From Viridothelium virens (taxonomy: Eukaryota > Ascomycota > Dothideomycetes > Trypetheliales > Trypetheliaceae), in NCBI GenBank assembly GCA_010094025.1, contig ML991829.1:62001-126000 (forward strand): a stretch of 64,000 bases of DNA. Reading direction: 5' to 3'. Position 1 is the stretch's first letter; every line of letters starts with the position of its first letter. Shown here in pieces: positions 1 to 11,782 of the stretch. Made by a program: the position numbers and the translations under genes. The notes under the pieces are model-generated. The model did not search any database. It was not told the origin of the DNA and saw only the letters and a program-made list of their open reading frames with translations.

Positions 1-219
1 CTAACATGATGTCTTCCTCAAGGCCGGTCTTGCCCTTCTCACATCCCACTCCTCACACATGAAATCGCCTGTACTCACGACAACGAAAGCTTGATAGACA
101 GCAATTTTGTTCTATTAGTAACGATATCCAGAGAGATATATTATATTCTTGTACATTGTCATTCTGATTGCACCTTTTCTTGCAATTGCAAAGCAAATTT
201 TCTATGAGCATCAGGGACT

Positions 220-3011
220 ATGAAGTACGGACAAACGCTCCACCAGAGATCAATACCCGAATGGAGCCATTGTAAGACTGTTCATATTCGTCATTGACCG
301 TATCAGATAGCAATCGCTAACAGCGCTAGACAATGTCGACTACGATGATATCAAACGCATGATCAAAATGCACACCACGCCGGATAGCGGAGGGGCAGTC
401 TCCATTCCAGGTCAAGGTGGCGGAATTGAGAGAAGTTTCGAAGATGCCTTGTATGGCATTTTGCTTGAGCAGCATCAGCTTATCGATCTATTCGTACGGA
501 GCAAGATCGGTGAAATCCAAAGACGATTAGGTGAGCTTCTCGATGTGTGATCTTCGCATTGCGCCGCTGACGGCTGGTGCACAGGAAGCCTCGAGAAACA
601 GATAAGACAAATGAATGACCGTCTTCGTGCTACCAGGGTCATCAAGATCACGGCAAAGCGACTCGAACGATATGCTAGATTGGAGAACGACATTCTAAGG
701 TACGTTGTATAGAGAAAAGAATGGTGGAGCGCATAGCTGAAAAGCTATGAACAGAGCTGGAAATGAGTTACGTTCGCTCTCAAGATATATTGGAGCCCAG
801 CGACTTGCCTTCTCTAAGCTTCTTAAGAAGTACAAGAAATGGACACACTCCGAAGTGCTTGTGCAACGCTTCAAAACAGATCTTAACAAATCTGGAAGTT
901 TTTCCACCATTGACCTTGCGCCTCTTTTGGCAAAGTGGGCAGAAGCTCTACAAGACGTTCGGGCTCCTTTCGAGCCAGCATTTTACAGGAAGAGTGCGGA
1001 CCACAACGACGTAAATTTACGGGTTCCGAGTCAACCGCAGCTCACCATTTCCACTACGCAGAAGTTTAATGAGTCTCAGGCGACCAATTCTCAGCAACCA
1101 AGACTTAGAAGCCCGTCTACTACCGTGATTGATACCGCTTTTGCCACAACACCAAGAGACATCTGGAGGAGAGTTGCATCCTACTGGGTCCACTATGACA
1201 ATATTGTTGAGCTGCAGGTGCTGTTGTTACATCATATGCGACTGCTTCTCTCTTCAAATAGCGATAATCTAACATCTCAATCCTCTTCCACTCAGTTCCG
1301 AGGAAAATCGGCGACTGCTTCCCAGCCCCCGTCACCATTGGACAGCGAAGATGATCTTAATACCATTGTCATTGAGGACCCCCATTACTTATCTGAGGAG
1401 CAGAACAGCAGGTATTCCAGTGTGGATGCACCGCCTTTGGTTCGACTGAGTGTTAGGTATAATAGTAGCAGTGAGGCTACTGTATCTCTTCAGCCAAAAG
1501 CCGATTGCGCTCTCGATGGCATTATATCAAGCAAATTAAAAGTAAAGTATTTAGCGTCTTTTTTGGATACTCAAATCCCCTTTCGACGCAGCTCATCAGT
1601 ACCTGGAACTCCGATCTCGGAAATGCCCATCTTCGACTTCGGCCCTACTGATGATGCAATACGGGATTGGATTAGAGATAATCCACATGTCAAACCGCTT
1701 GTGGGCATTTGCAGCAAGCGGACGCACTTCACGGGCTTGGAGCGGGACTCGGCTAAATCTGTATGGGCTGTTCTTGATAGAAACATTTCTTTATCCAGGA
1801 TGAAGTCAGAAGACCTATCAAACTACAGTAGCATGTCGAATCTACGTCTAAACTCTAAGCCGTTTCCTCATGCAGTTCTCCACATCAGGCAAATGAGCGA
1901 AGGCGCTGATGCCATTATCCAAGAATTAGACCAGAGTCATTTAGTCGAGCGAATTCCAGGGTTCTCAATCGAAACACATGCTCTGTGGGATTGCTGTAGG
2001 CCGCAGAACATGCAGCCGCCTCACTGGATATCTAAACTAACTCAAGACATCCGGAAGGTGCCCGTCACCCATGGCGAAGCCCGACGTACAAGCCACTCTT
2101 TTCTGAATGCTACAAGCCTTGACCAAAAAGATGGCACGTCTTCTCGTGTGGCATCAGCACCAGAACCATTTGAGAGCAGCGATACTGCAGTTAGTTTACC
2201 AAAGCCTGGGAATTACGCCATCACGTCCGAACACAAGGAAGCGAACGCAAATAATCCTCGGAAAAGACGGAGAGCCTATGCCGAAGCTAGCCCTCTCGCA
2301 AGAAACAGTTCAGAACAGAGATACTGGAACGAATACGACGATCCCGAGGACGGCCACGACGACGCCTATGTCATCTGGGTCGACCCTCACAGCGGCACGT
2401 CCTTCAAGCAATGGTTCGGCAAGCTCCTCCCCTCATGGCATCGTACTCGCTCTGCCACTGATACCAGGACCCACCCCTCTGGAGACAACACCAGCACCAC
2501 TGAAGACGGCCTCCCCGACGACAGCTCCTCCTCCTCCAGCAGCTCCTCAGCGCACACCTCACCACGCAAACCCTGGTCCTACGGCACCTTCAACCCCTTC
2601 AAGCTACGCGCCCATTCCCATCCGGCCCCTCCCTCCCGCTCCCGCACCTACAGCAACCGCATGCACACCCACACCACCGCCCTCCTACCCCCCCTCGAAG
2701 CCGATCCGGCCTCTACGACAGCGCGCTACGAGCGCATTCGCGGCACCCTCACCGTCCTCACCTTCTCCGCTTCGACCACCATCCTCGCCGTCGTTTGCGT
2801 CCTCGCGGCAACGGGGCGGCACAAGCAGGCGTACGAGGTTGACGCGGGGATTCTGTTCGGGATCGTGGTGAATCTGGTGTTTGCGTGTGTCGGGTTGGGG
2901 TGTCTGGTGAGTGGGCGGAGCACGAGCTGGGTTGGGTGGTGCGGCGGATTGGTGCTATTTGCGGTGATTTGTGTGGGGAATGGGGGATTGTGCGCTTGGT
3001 TGGTGAGTTGA
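220..3011 (+). CDS. SPX-domain membrane protein, VTC5-like
   Basis: Four exons (220-271, 330-530, 585-699, 755-3011) join in frame to 874 residues. The joined N-terminus starts MKYGQTL and continues through IPEW and YDDIK, as in SPX domains. The SPX domain ends near residue 170 and has a lysine cluster (KLLKKYKKW, about residue 147) of the kind that binds inositol pyrophosphates. A long low-complexity middle with a run of serines follows. The last 90 or so residues hold three hydrophobic segments typical of the small membrane domain of vacuolar transporter chaperone proteins. SPX plus a C-terminal three-helix membrane domain without a clear polyphosphate polymerase core resembles yeast VTC5, an accessory subunit that stimulates polyphosphate synthesis at the vacuole. 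The start codon at 220 lies outside the long open frame and is supported by the SPX signature. The VTC5 assignment is inferred; another SPX membrane protein is possible. Confidence 0.78.
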
Positions 3012-3788
3012 GAAGAGGGTGAAGATTCAAGAATGCAAGGGTTTTGTAGGAAATGGGAGGATTTGTGTGGTTTGGTGACCCCTGCTTTATGAGGTTCGGA
3101 TAGTATGGCTTTATGCTTTGGTCTTCGGAACATTCTTATTGTAATTTCATTGCTGTCTTATTTACGATAAGGACTAATAATGATCAATGGGATTCAATAT
3201 CAAAATCAAGTAAACTCCCTTCAGTCATCCTCTCAAGCACGCCACCAAGTGACAGGTGGAGCGATTGAAGAAAAGCGTCCAAGTGAGACGCAGAGACTTC
3301 AGCGTAGATGACAGCACTACAGGCGCATCAGCACTGTATCAGGATCAGATGACAAACCGACTGACCTGTAACGACTCATGACGGCATCTAGGCTAACTTG
3401 TCCGAAACGAATGAAGACTTCGTTAGAAATGGTCGCGCTGGGGGACTCATTGCTGATTCGGCGGAGGCATTCCATCTAAAGTCTTCTCGATCAAGTTTTG
3501 GCGCTCGACATCGTACTGGGTGAGCGGTAGCTGCGGAGTTTGAACTCTCATGTTTGCCTGGACAGCCGTCGATTCCATGATTCGGAGCGATGTAGGTTGT
3601 AGTACACTCTGATCCAGACCCAAGGACACACTGAGCCGGAGGCTTAAACAAAGTGAAATGAGAGAGAGAGGCATGAGATCCCGGGCGCAGCGTCTGATCA
3701 GAGAGATGCAATGCGCTTCCGTAACACGGTGAAGTTGCCAAAATGGGTTGCGTCCTAAGCACTCTCGCAGCGCAAGTAGCAAAGGTCC
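3012..3788. other. Intergenic, convergent 3' ends
   Basis: Gap between the convergent SPX and Alba-domain genes. Open frames here are short and in poor coding context. Nothing else was seen. Confidence 0.6.
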
Positions 3789-4621
3789 TCAAGTCTGAGA
3801 ATTTTGTACTCTGTAGTAAAGTCAGTCTATCGATCGTGTCGATCACGTTGTGCATACCCGTGAGCATCCTTCAATTCCTTGACGGGAACACGTGATAGAA
3901 AGATGGACATGACGGGCACGGCGCGAAATTTTGGTTTGGCCACCAATTTACGTTCGATCGCGGAAAGCATGGTCTCGAAAGCCAGGCCATCTTCACTGTC
4001 ATCTTCAGAAGCGTTATCTCGCTTGTCGCTGTTCGAAAGCTTCCGTTCAATCTCAACCATCTTCGGTTCAACGCATGAGTATTGAAACCAGGGCATTTTC
4101 TTATCGTCAAGGTTTCGCTTAGTGATCTCAGCAATAGTGATGAGCTTAGATGCAACACCTTCTCTTGCCGTGAGAGCGAGTATGATAGGCTTTTGTGAAG
4201 TCCCTTCAGTAGAGGCTGAGGTCAGGATTTGAGTGGCCTGCTGGACTTTGTTGCGTATCTTAGTTGAAGAGATCACTGACATCATCCTCACATCGTAGCG
4301 GCTGAGAACCTCAAGCTCTTTTGTAAGCTTTGGCAAAGTATAGTTCTTAAGTCGAGCGTTAGCGGCTGTGGCTCCGTCTGTAGCATTCTCAAAGGCTGGG
4401 TCATCCGCAGACAAAGCGCGTTTATTTGCGTCACTATCGGTTTTCTCGCTGCCTAGCCCTGGGAGTTTGCGTCTTTGATTCTCGGCGAGGACGTTAAGCA
4501 GAGCGTCTTCTCTGTTCTTTGATGCTCGTGCGGCTTCTGGAATATGTGGGCCGTCAGATCCACCTGCGTCTGAAACGTGGGCAAGTTTCTGCTTCTTGAA
4601 TTCACTTCTCATAGTCATCAC
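3789..4621 (-). CDS. Alba-domain nucleic-acid-binding protein
   Basis: Two exons (4621-3858 and 3810-3789) encode 261 residues. The 47-nt intron has donor GTATGC, a CTGAC branch point and acceptor TACTACAG, and the last exon adds only seven codons. Residues about 95-175 look like an Alba fold: a strand-helix segment VISSTKIRNKVQQA, then KPIILALTAREGVASKLITI. This pattern occurs in Alba proteins and in the RNase P/MRP subunits Rpp25 and Rpp20. The N-terminal third is charged and probably disordered. The likely role is RNA or DNA binding, perhaps in RNase P/MRP, but the subunit cannot be decided by eye. The start is the first of two nearby methionines (MMTMRS). Confidence 0.62.
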
Positions 4622-6061
4622 GAGAGTGATAAGTGACCTTTCTCAAATTCGAAAACGGAAGAATGAAGGCATAATGTGGCTGAGGTGGAGATCGGCAATA
4701 GTTCATATGACTGTAGTGTACGGGAAATTCCGAAGAATTGCCATTGGCAATCACTCCCAGCTGTAGGATAGACAGACAAAGTTTTCTGACCCGTTGATAT
4801 GTGGATGCATGGAGCGCCGAACGATCTATGCGGTACGGAGTATACCTTGTTCCTCGCTGAGGTATAATTTCGCACGGCCTCTACTCTACCTAAGAGCAAA
4901 TCCGAGGTAGGGGACATTACATAAGCCAACCAGCACAACACGTGACAGTCTCCTGGAAAATGAGTGGAGATTAACGTAGACCAGGCTGCTTCATACAAAC
5001 AAAGGCAAGAAACTACCTAGGTGGAGATCTCGCTTCGTTCGTACGAGCTGATACTCAACGTTACCCAAGGAGAACGCCGCTCAACACTCGTGGTCGCTGG
5101 TGGTTAGGTGAGGAAGATTGCTGTGGATGCCTGACGTATTGATTCACGAGTTGAGAAGGGAACGCGCGTTACTTGGGGTCCGAGGTATGTAAATGCCCGT
5201 CGCTTTCCATGCAAACAAACAAGAGTCAGTGGCTTTCGATGGAGGCGGATATCTGTCCAGTCAAGATACTTTCCTAGAAAAATCAAGCCTTTCCCACACG
5301 TTTTGAGATTGTCAAAGCATCACAACTCCAAACTGATGTCTCAAGTCGCTGCACATCATTTGTTCTGGAAAAGCGCCTCAGCGTGCCTAGGGCCGAATTC
5401 CGCCGGCTGGTGCCCACGTACCAATCAGGGAGCTCCTTCGTCTCGTCGCGGCGTGAAGTGCAACTAACCGTGCCAGGGGGGATCGCCTCTCATGCGTCAG
5501 CCCCCCGTATTGCATCGCTGGATCAGGTCGTAGCGCAATCTACTGCCGTGGGTCCATTTCCCGTGCTTCTTCCTCTCCCGCGACCGGGTCGATTTGTCTG
5601 ACCATCACCACTTTCTCCCTTGACCAACACTGCCCTTTGGCCTTCACATCCCGAACTCACTTTCCTACTTTCTGCCTCTATCACGGCCGCACCGCCCTTA
5701 CCTTTGCTCCAGCTGGACCTCGAGCCTTACACCTTCGAAGGATTGTGTTACTATTTGTAATCCACGCTCCTTAGCTCCGGCGCCCCATTTCATCATCTTC
5801 GCCTCATCCTTGGCTACCGAACTCCATCTCCAGAACACGACTGCAATACGCCTCTCACCACTGTTTTGGTCATTCACTTCTTGCCGTTCATTTTATTGCT
5901 TCGCACCTACTCCTTTTAATGTCCTTTCTCTAGTGGTTGCGCCCTTTTTGTCGCTGCGGCGCAATCTTCGTTAGGCAACCTCTCAGAGATAAGCCTGTCA
6001 GCGCAGCAACGTTACTGGCGATACACAGAATTCTACACAGTAGCTTTTCTGCCGATGACAC
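4622..6061. promoter_or_regulatory. Divergent intergenic region and pyrimidine-rich leader
   Basis: The 1.4-kb gap separates the Alba gene (-) from the AHC1-like gene (+). From about 5600 to 5940 the plus strand is rich in C and T (for example CACTTTCTCCCTTGACC), as in many fungal core promoters and leaders, so the AHC1-like transcript probably starts there. A 72-codon frame at 5383-5601 has no recognisable product. Confidence 0.4.
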
Positions 6062-8167
6062 ATGACAATCGCATCGCCTTTCCCTATGATGCAAACCATA
6101 TTCAGGTTGCCTTGGGCGACCGAACAAGTCGGCGAACGTCTCGACTATCAAAAACCGCGACAGAGTCCCATGGTTGAAATACCATACCTCAATAAGTTCA
6201 AAAGAAAGAGAAGTGACTCTGCAGATTTGCCACTGGCGACAAACACGCCGGAGACAAAAAGACAAAAAGGGGCGGTGGAGTGTTTCCAAGACAAGCATGC
6301 ACCAGAGATGGACACGCTAAAGTCCACACCCATTGTGGAAGCGCATGGCGAGAAAAAGTCCGGGATGAAGGAGAAGAGCCAAGTGAAACCTGCAGATAAA
6401 GAGAAAGCTCAATTTAGGCAGGCACCACTGGATCAACAACCACCAAGCTCCTCACCAAAACCCGAGAACGTTCCTCCAAAACAACCAACCTCCTGTCAAG
6501 ATACAGTATTGAATATGAATCAGGCTTCAAACTCATTAAGCGAAACTATTCAAATTATCATTAACCAGGAGATTCTCCTCAAACATCGAGAACTACGCTT
6601 GATTGAACAAGAACTAGCTAAATGTCAAATCTCTCTCGAGCAAATCCGTCGCTGCCAGCTGATACCATACCCTGGATCACAACGCATTACAGAGGCAGTC
6701 AGCTCGGGCACAGGTCCGGCCGTGGAGCCACACTCAGGATTCACTCGACCGCAGTACGCCGCACCTTGGGGTGTAACTGATGGACCGTACGCAAGGCATT
6801 ACTCGAAATGGCTTATTCCGAACACAAATTTTGACTCAGTTTCCCAACAGCAGCTGCAAGCCTACAATCAGTCATTTGCTCCCGGTGCAGAAGGTCGGTC
6901 TCTACGAGGTGGTCAAACTGCGGATCCCCGACAGTCAATAGGTGGCAAAGGCCGGTTGTCCCGGATCTCGACTGGCGGTAACTTTCAGTCATTGCCTGCT
7001 GATTACCCCACCCCCAAGGAGAAAGCTGGTCCCCTCATTATCAAACGCGCTTCGGACGGACAACTGGTCAAATTAGTCTGCACCGATTGTCATCGAGGCA
7101 ACTTCTCAAGCGCACAAGGCTTTCTCAATCATTGTCGCATCGCACACCACAGAGACTACAAGAGTCACGATGCAGCAGCCATAGCTTGTGGACAGCCAGT
7201 CGATCCAAATGAAGTGTCCACACCGATGGAGACCCAGCAACCCAGTAGTGCTACAGCGCCGCCTTCGAGCAATTCCCAATTGGTGCATCCTTACATTACA
7301 GCAGAACCTCCAGCAGAGTTACGCGCCGCTTCCCGCCTTTCAAAGAGAGCGTCGCTACTCAGTGAAAATCGCGGCGATTCACCGATGCAGGATCCTGAGG
7401 AAGGAAATTCCAAAGTTGCTCCAGCCGAAATGCCAAAGTCCAAGATAGCCAAGTCAACGCCGTTGTCCCGACCGATTGGGTCAGCGTCTTCTCCATTTGC
7501 ACCCTCTCCCGCAACTCCGCACCTTTCTCAGTGGCTGCAACGTAATGGGTCAAATATAGACCTCGCTCAACTGGTCGCTACATCCCGGGAGAAGGTCGAC
7601 ATAGGATCTGAGCCTGAGGAATCCGGTGATGAGTCAGAGCTGCCAACCCCTGCTAGTCATGTGCCCAGGTCCTCACTTGCCACGGGAAGGCCTACTACGG
7701 CAGGGGGTGTACGCCCAATGACTGGAGTAGGTGTGGCACAAGCGCCTCTCGATCGTCCCAGCAGCAGGAAAGGGCACAGGCAGCCTCAAGGCAGCAGTAA
7801 GATTCAAGCCCGCTCAGCACCGTCTCGACCAACCAGTCTTGCACCTCCACGCCTGGCCCAGATTCCTCGTGCAGAAGAGATACCTGAAACACCCGAGCTA
7901 TCACCACATACGCTGGAGTCTAACCCTGGTCTGGTGAGCGATCGTGGAGAAGATGACGAGGATGAGGACGCGAGATCTGAACATCACCCCGACCCTGATG
8001 GAAATGTGAGAATGCGCGATAGTAACGGCTCCGTGAAATTGCTTGATGGGGAGACGGATATTGTGGATGATGCTGGAAGCGACCGGGAACTTGTTGGTCC
8101 ACGACCAAAGGCGAGAAAAACGGAGTTGGGCCAATCCAGTAAATCTGGTCGCAAAGGCGGCAGATAG
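6062..8167 (+). CDS. AHC1-like ADA histone acetyltransferase complex protein
   Basis: Single open frame of 701 residues. Around residues 150-200 is a helical segment with the conserved-looking string EILLKHRELRLIEQELAKCQ, followed by RCQLIPYPG. From residue 340 a zinc-finger-like motif begins: CTDC, then FSSAQGFLNHCRIAH and a SHDAAAIACG tail. This cysteine-histidine motif is the hallmark of fungal AHC1 relatives, subunits that tether the Gcn5-containing ADA complex. The rest is low complexity, rich in Ser and Pro, with an acidic stretch (EDDEDEDA) near the C-terminus. The product should act in the nucleus in histone acetylation and transcription control. The start at 6062 is the first ATG; later methionines (MM at codons 9-10) are also possible. 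Assignment is from memory of the motif. Confidence 0.66.
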   Translation: MTIASPFPMMQTIFRLPWATEQVGERLDYQKPRQSPMVEIPYLNKFKRKRSDSADLPLATNTPETKRQKGAVECFQDKHAPEMDTLKSTPIVEAHGEKKSGMKEKSQVKPADKEKAQFRQAPLDQQPPSSSPKPENVPPKQPTSCQDTVLNMNQASNSLSETIQIIINQEILLKHRELRLIEQELAKCQISLEQIRRCQLIPYPGSQRITEAVSSGTGPAVEPHSGFTRPQYAAPWGVTDGPYARHYSKWLIPNTNFDSVSQQQLQAYNQSFAPGAEGRSLRGGQTADPRQSIGGKGRLSRISTGGNFQSLPADYPTPKEKAGPLIIKRASDGQLVKLVCTDCHRGNFSSAQGFLNHCRIAHHRDYKSHDAAAIACGQPVDPNEVSTPMETQQPSSATAPPSSNSQLVHPYITAEPPAELRAASRLSKRASLLSENRGDSPMQDPEEGNSKVAPAEMPKSKIAKSTPLSRPIGSASSPFAPSPATPHLSQWLQRNGSNIDLAQLVATSREKVDIGSEPEESGDESELPTPASHVPRSSLATGRPTTAGGVRPMTGVGVAQAPLDRPSSRKGHRQPQGSSKIQARSAPSRPTSLAPPRLAQIPRAEEIPETPELSPHTLESNPGLVSDRGEDDEDEDARSEHHPDPDGNVRMRDSNGSVKLLDGETDIVDDAGSDRELVGPRPKARKTELGQSSKSGRKGGR

Positions 8168-9407
8168 TGTCAGCAGCAGTGCCTTGTAGTCGATTTTCCT
8201 CTTTCCCTGTTTTGTGAGATTGTTACAGTGTGTCTGATTATTAGCGATTCCATTATTGTGCGGAATTAGAGGCTGGGATGGCCTCGCCAATCGGGAGCGA
8301 GCTGCCCACTTTTCTCAAGTGGTGGTTTTTCTCGAGTTGTCTCTCTCTCTCTTCTCCTATTGCTTTTCTGTTGTCTGCAAGCAACAAAAGTTGTTTCCCG
8401 CTAACGATGAAACGACTTAGTGTAATAGTTCTGTACATATACATGGAAAACAACCGAAGGCCTTTCATTGGCATTTGATTAGAGAACCTTGGATGCCTGT
8501 GACAGTTCGTAGATGTACATTCCCCACATAAGTATTCATGATTACCATCGTTTTGGGGAACCTCCGAAGGATATCTGTGTATTGTACACATGCACCGACA
8601 CGATCGCTTTTTCGACCGATCCGACCCGTCCACCCAACGCCTACGCTAAAATGACACCCGGAAGACCTTTCGCAGCCGCTGGCATTTCTGCATTATTGAA
8701 TGAGAAGCGAGACCTGAGCCGTCCTCGTCAACAGAGTCGGCTCTCTATCAGAAAGGTTGTATTTACTCACAGCCATTGCTACGCAGCATAAACTAACGTA
8801 TGGGCTCAAACGCTCGCCTATGCGCGCGAATTTCCAGAAGATCCCAAAAGCCCTGTGTCTCGAAGTCAATATCTTATGCCTAGGAAATGAGATGACCCAG
8901 AATGCCCCTTACCCATCTTTATTTCTGTCCATGATGCCGGGGAAAATAGAGTGTGCGTAGGCGCATGTACAGATGAGGAGGAGCATTACCATGAGCAGGG
9001 ACTGAAAATTGAAGAGCGCGGCCTGCATGTCGAAATCAGTCTGGGGAGCTCCAAGTTCCAAAAGCTGGGAATCTGCTTACCATCTTGATCTTCACCCACT
9101 TTAAGTATGAGGGCTCTGATAGATGCTCGTGGGTCCGTCTTGTGATTGCGGCTTTGAAAGTTGTCAGAAGGCATGTGCCTACCGTCTGCTACTTCCAGGG
9201 GGCTTAGGGACATTGGAGGTGGCCGATACTCGTACCTAAGGTATTAACTTAAATGAGCCCGGCCCGGGAGCTCACAATAAAAGTTTCGGCCACCCCCATA
9301 TCCTTTCCCCACGGACGTCACTCTTCAATTGCAACGACATTCTACACTCACTGCTTCATGTCAAGTGCGCATGCCTGCAAATAGCTTCACAGCTACCTGA
9401 CATCACG
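8168..9407. other. Intergenic, no gene recognised
   Basis: Holds the 3' flank of the AHC1-like gene and the promoter of TAF13. Short frames on both strands show no recognisable domain. A GC-rich palindromic patch (GCCCGGCCCGGG) lies near 9259. Confidence 0.55.
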
Positions 9408-9957
9408 ATGGCCGAGCCGCGCATGCGCATGCGCCAAAAAGGCCAGCAATTTGCAACCTCAGACTGTGAGTTTCTCCTCTACAACTCTACGATGCGACCT
9501 CGTCTATACCAAAAGCACCTGTTTCACCATGCCTACCAAGCCCACGAAGAACGTCAGACGTAACGTTGATCACTCACTCCACGATGATGCCTTAGTAGAA
9601 GCTTTCCTCTACGCCTTCGGCGATACGCCTCCTTCCCTTCCTTCTACAATCCGCACCCTCGACGAAATCATCACCGACTTCATCATCGAAACATGCCACG
9701 AAGCCGCTCTATGCGCCTCGTACAGTCGCCGCGCGAAGATCAAGGTAGACGACTTCAAGTTCACGCTGCGCAAGGATGGCAAGAAGCTCGGACGCGTCGC
9801 CGACATGTTAGCGCGGGACGCTGAGATCAAGAATCAGAGGAGGGGATTTGACTTTGAGGACGAGATGAAGGCGGCGAAAGATGAAGGAGCTGGAGACGAG
9901 GAGAGGCCAAGGAAGAGGGCAAAGATTGTTAAGGACGAGGACGTAAGTGACGGTTGA
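9408..9957 (+). CDS. TAF13: TFIID subunit 13 (TAF13)
   Basis: The conserved part encodes a histone fold: EAFLYAFGDTPPSL, LDEIITDFIIE, a helix with ALCASYSRRAKIKVDDF, then KFTLRKDGKKLGRVADML. This is the TAF13 signature, including the LRKD-xKKLGR motif. TAF13 pairs with TAF11 in the lobe of TFIID that contacts TBP. An upstream ATG at 9408 opens a short exon (MAEPRMRMRQKGQQ, to 9465) ending at a good donor GTGAGT; fungal TAF13 often begins with such a basic peptide. The phase-compatible acceptor I find for that donor is at 9595, giving a join D-LEAFLYAFGD. Alternatively translation starts at ATG 9529 (MPTKPTKN). The C-terminus is charged, with a basic PRKRAK patch. Confidence 0.86.
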
Positions 9958-10432
9958 TCAGAAGCGAGAATGCATCTGGGCCGAGATCAGATTTTCACTG
10001 GAGGCATAGCGAGGCGTTCAGGGACTGTGGGAGCATTGATAGGTGTGATCACTCATGGTGGCATCATACTCGTCATTGTCATTAGATCAGTGCTTGAGAG
10101 ACTCAGATCGTTCTCTATCTAGGCTGGGAATGACAGCCAGGTACGCTAGCATTGTCTAGCTGTCGAACACCGAACGCCATACTTTTCCCATGCATTCATG
10201 CGTACATATGCCAAAGCAGGTGCCACGTAAAACCATATGTGCTTCCTGAATGGAGAGATAGAGCCTTCATTCCTCCCAAACGGACCGCAATATCGGAGTC
10301 GCTCCTTTGGACGCCCTCAGTCAGGAGTGAGGACGACGATTGACCTACATCGACCACGTTGACCGAGGAGATCGTCCATATCGTAGCAAAGCCGGAAATA
10401 TTTCAGAACTCACGATCATCTATACTCAAAGA
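9958..10432. other. Intergenic, convergent 3' ends
   Basis: Between the convergent TAF13 and eIF3f genes. No supported gene; small frames only. Confidence 0.55.
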
Positions 10433-11563
10433 TCAGTCGCCGCGGTTCTGATTTCTAGGCTTGCCTCTTCTTTGATCCTGTTGACCACCTTTCTGCCCAC
10501 CTCCCGAGCCACTACCACCCTCTGCTAATGGATCACCAGACCCGAGCGTCAAAGCAGCCGTGGCGAGGCGGTTGGATAGGTCGATCTGGGTTCTAATGGT
10601 ATTCGACAGATATGATACAAGAAGGATATCCTGGAGGTGATTGTTGCTGCTGAGCATTAGCTTTGCTTTTCTATAGGACACAATGGAGACTGACAAATCT
10701 CGCTCAATATCGGCGGGATCAACCTTGGGCGCCAGTGATAATGCATTCATCAAGAACTGACCCAACGCACTTGACGGAGTCGCATCTTCGTCCAGAACGT
10801 TGTTGACGTAATTCGATACTCGATCCAGCATCTCCAGTACCTGCTCGATCGCTCTCTCTAGCGACTCAATATCCGTAAAAACCCCGGTTGTCCGGTCTTC
10901 CCTCTCCTTCGCCCCTGATACTAACTCCAACCCACTCTTTTCCGATTCCCCATATTTGATCTCATAAGTCACGGGAATGAACAAACAGCTATCCGCTGCC
11001 CTCTCCGCCGTCACCCCAATTGGCGCACTGATATACGTCCTCGCCTCTATGTCCTTTCCCGGTACTGTGCTCACCGTCAGATGCACCGCCGGATGCGGCC
11101 ACGTGCCATCACCCTGCTGTCCGTAGAAGTTCTGGATTAGCGCCGAAAAGGTGTTGAGCTCCGCGCTCGTGGCGTACCACCCGACCAGCACTTCCTTCGG
11201 GTTGGCGCGCAGGTGTAGGGCGAGCATCTGCTTCTGGTAGTCCATGTCGACCTCGACCTGCTCGGCGGTCTCAGTATGCGGGACAGCATAGCAGTTGCGG
11301 ATCTCGACTTCGGTCCCGTCTTCGCTGCGGGTGCCAAGGAGGGTGCCGATGACGCGCTCTTGGTCGGTGTTGCGGTGGAGGGAATGGTCGAGAATGGAGA
11401 ATACGGCCTTTGATACAGTCAGTCAGGGACATTGGATTTGCAATTAGGCTTTACGCACTTGAGGCTGTATGATAACATTAAGTGGTTGCGTTGAAGGCTG
11501 CGATCCCACCGCTGCTGGTCCCAGCGGTCTTGCGAGGTGGAGAAAGGAGTCGGTATCCCCCAT
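10433..11563 (-). CDS. Translation initiation factor eIF3 subunit F
   Basis: Two exons (11563-11459 and 11407-10433) give 359 residues. Exon 1 begins [14 protein letters not shown]. Exon 2 opens with [12 protein letters not shown] and RVIGTLLG, the start of an MPN (Mov34) domain, followed by [11 protein letters not shown], the [12 protein letters not shown] helix and VLVGWYAT. As in other eIF3f proteins there is no full JAMM metal motif. The C-terminal half holds the [17 protein letters not shown] helix shared by eIF3f and eIF3h. The tail is rich in Gly, Gln and Arg. The protein is part of the eIF3 complex that recruits the small ribosomal subunit to mRNA. The gene lies head to head with UTP25. 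Confidence 0.93.
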
Positions 11564-11782
11564 GGTTGCGGCTTGGTCGTAACGAGAGTACTCCGATTCA
11601 CTCTGAATACTGAGTCCTCTCTTGTTCAGGTCAGCGGGTTTAGTAGGGGATGGGATTCAGCGACGCCAACTCCGAATTTTGCCTTGGTGGGGTGCTACCG
11701 CCAAGTTTTTGTCTTAACATTTTCTCCGCAAACACTTCCGCACAACTTCTTCCGCAATTCGGCATTACATAGCAGCTCAAAA
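11564..11782. promoter_or_regulatory. Bidirectional promoter between eIF3f and UTP25
   Basis: Only 219 bp separate the two divergent start codons, so both promoters and 5' leaders must lie here. Pyrimidine-rich stretches near 11720-11760 fit a leader for UTP25. No TATA box is obvious. Confidence 0.6.

Noticed and set aside
2107-2871. 254-codon plus-strand frame inside the SPX gene
   Set aside because: Alternative frame of the real exon; Pro/Thr/Ala low complexity.
3447-3782. 111-codon minus-strand frame as further exons of the Alba gene
   Set aside because: The intron at 3811-3857 leads to a stop at 3789, giving a complete gene without this frame.
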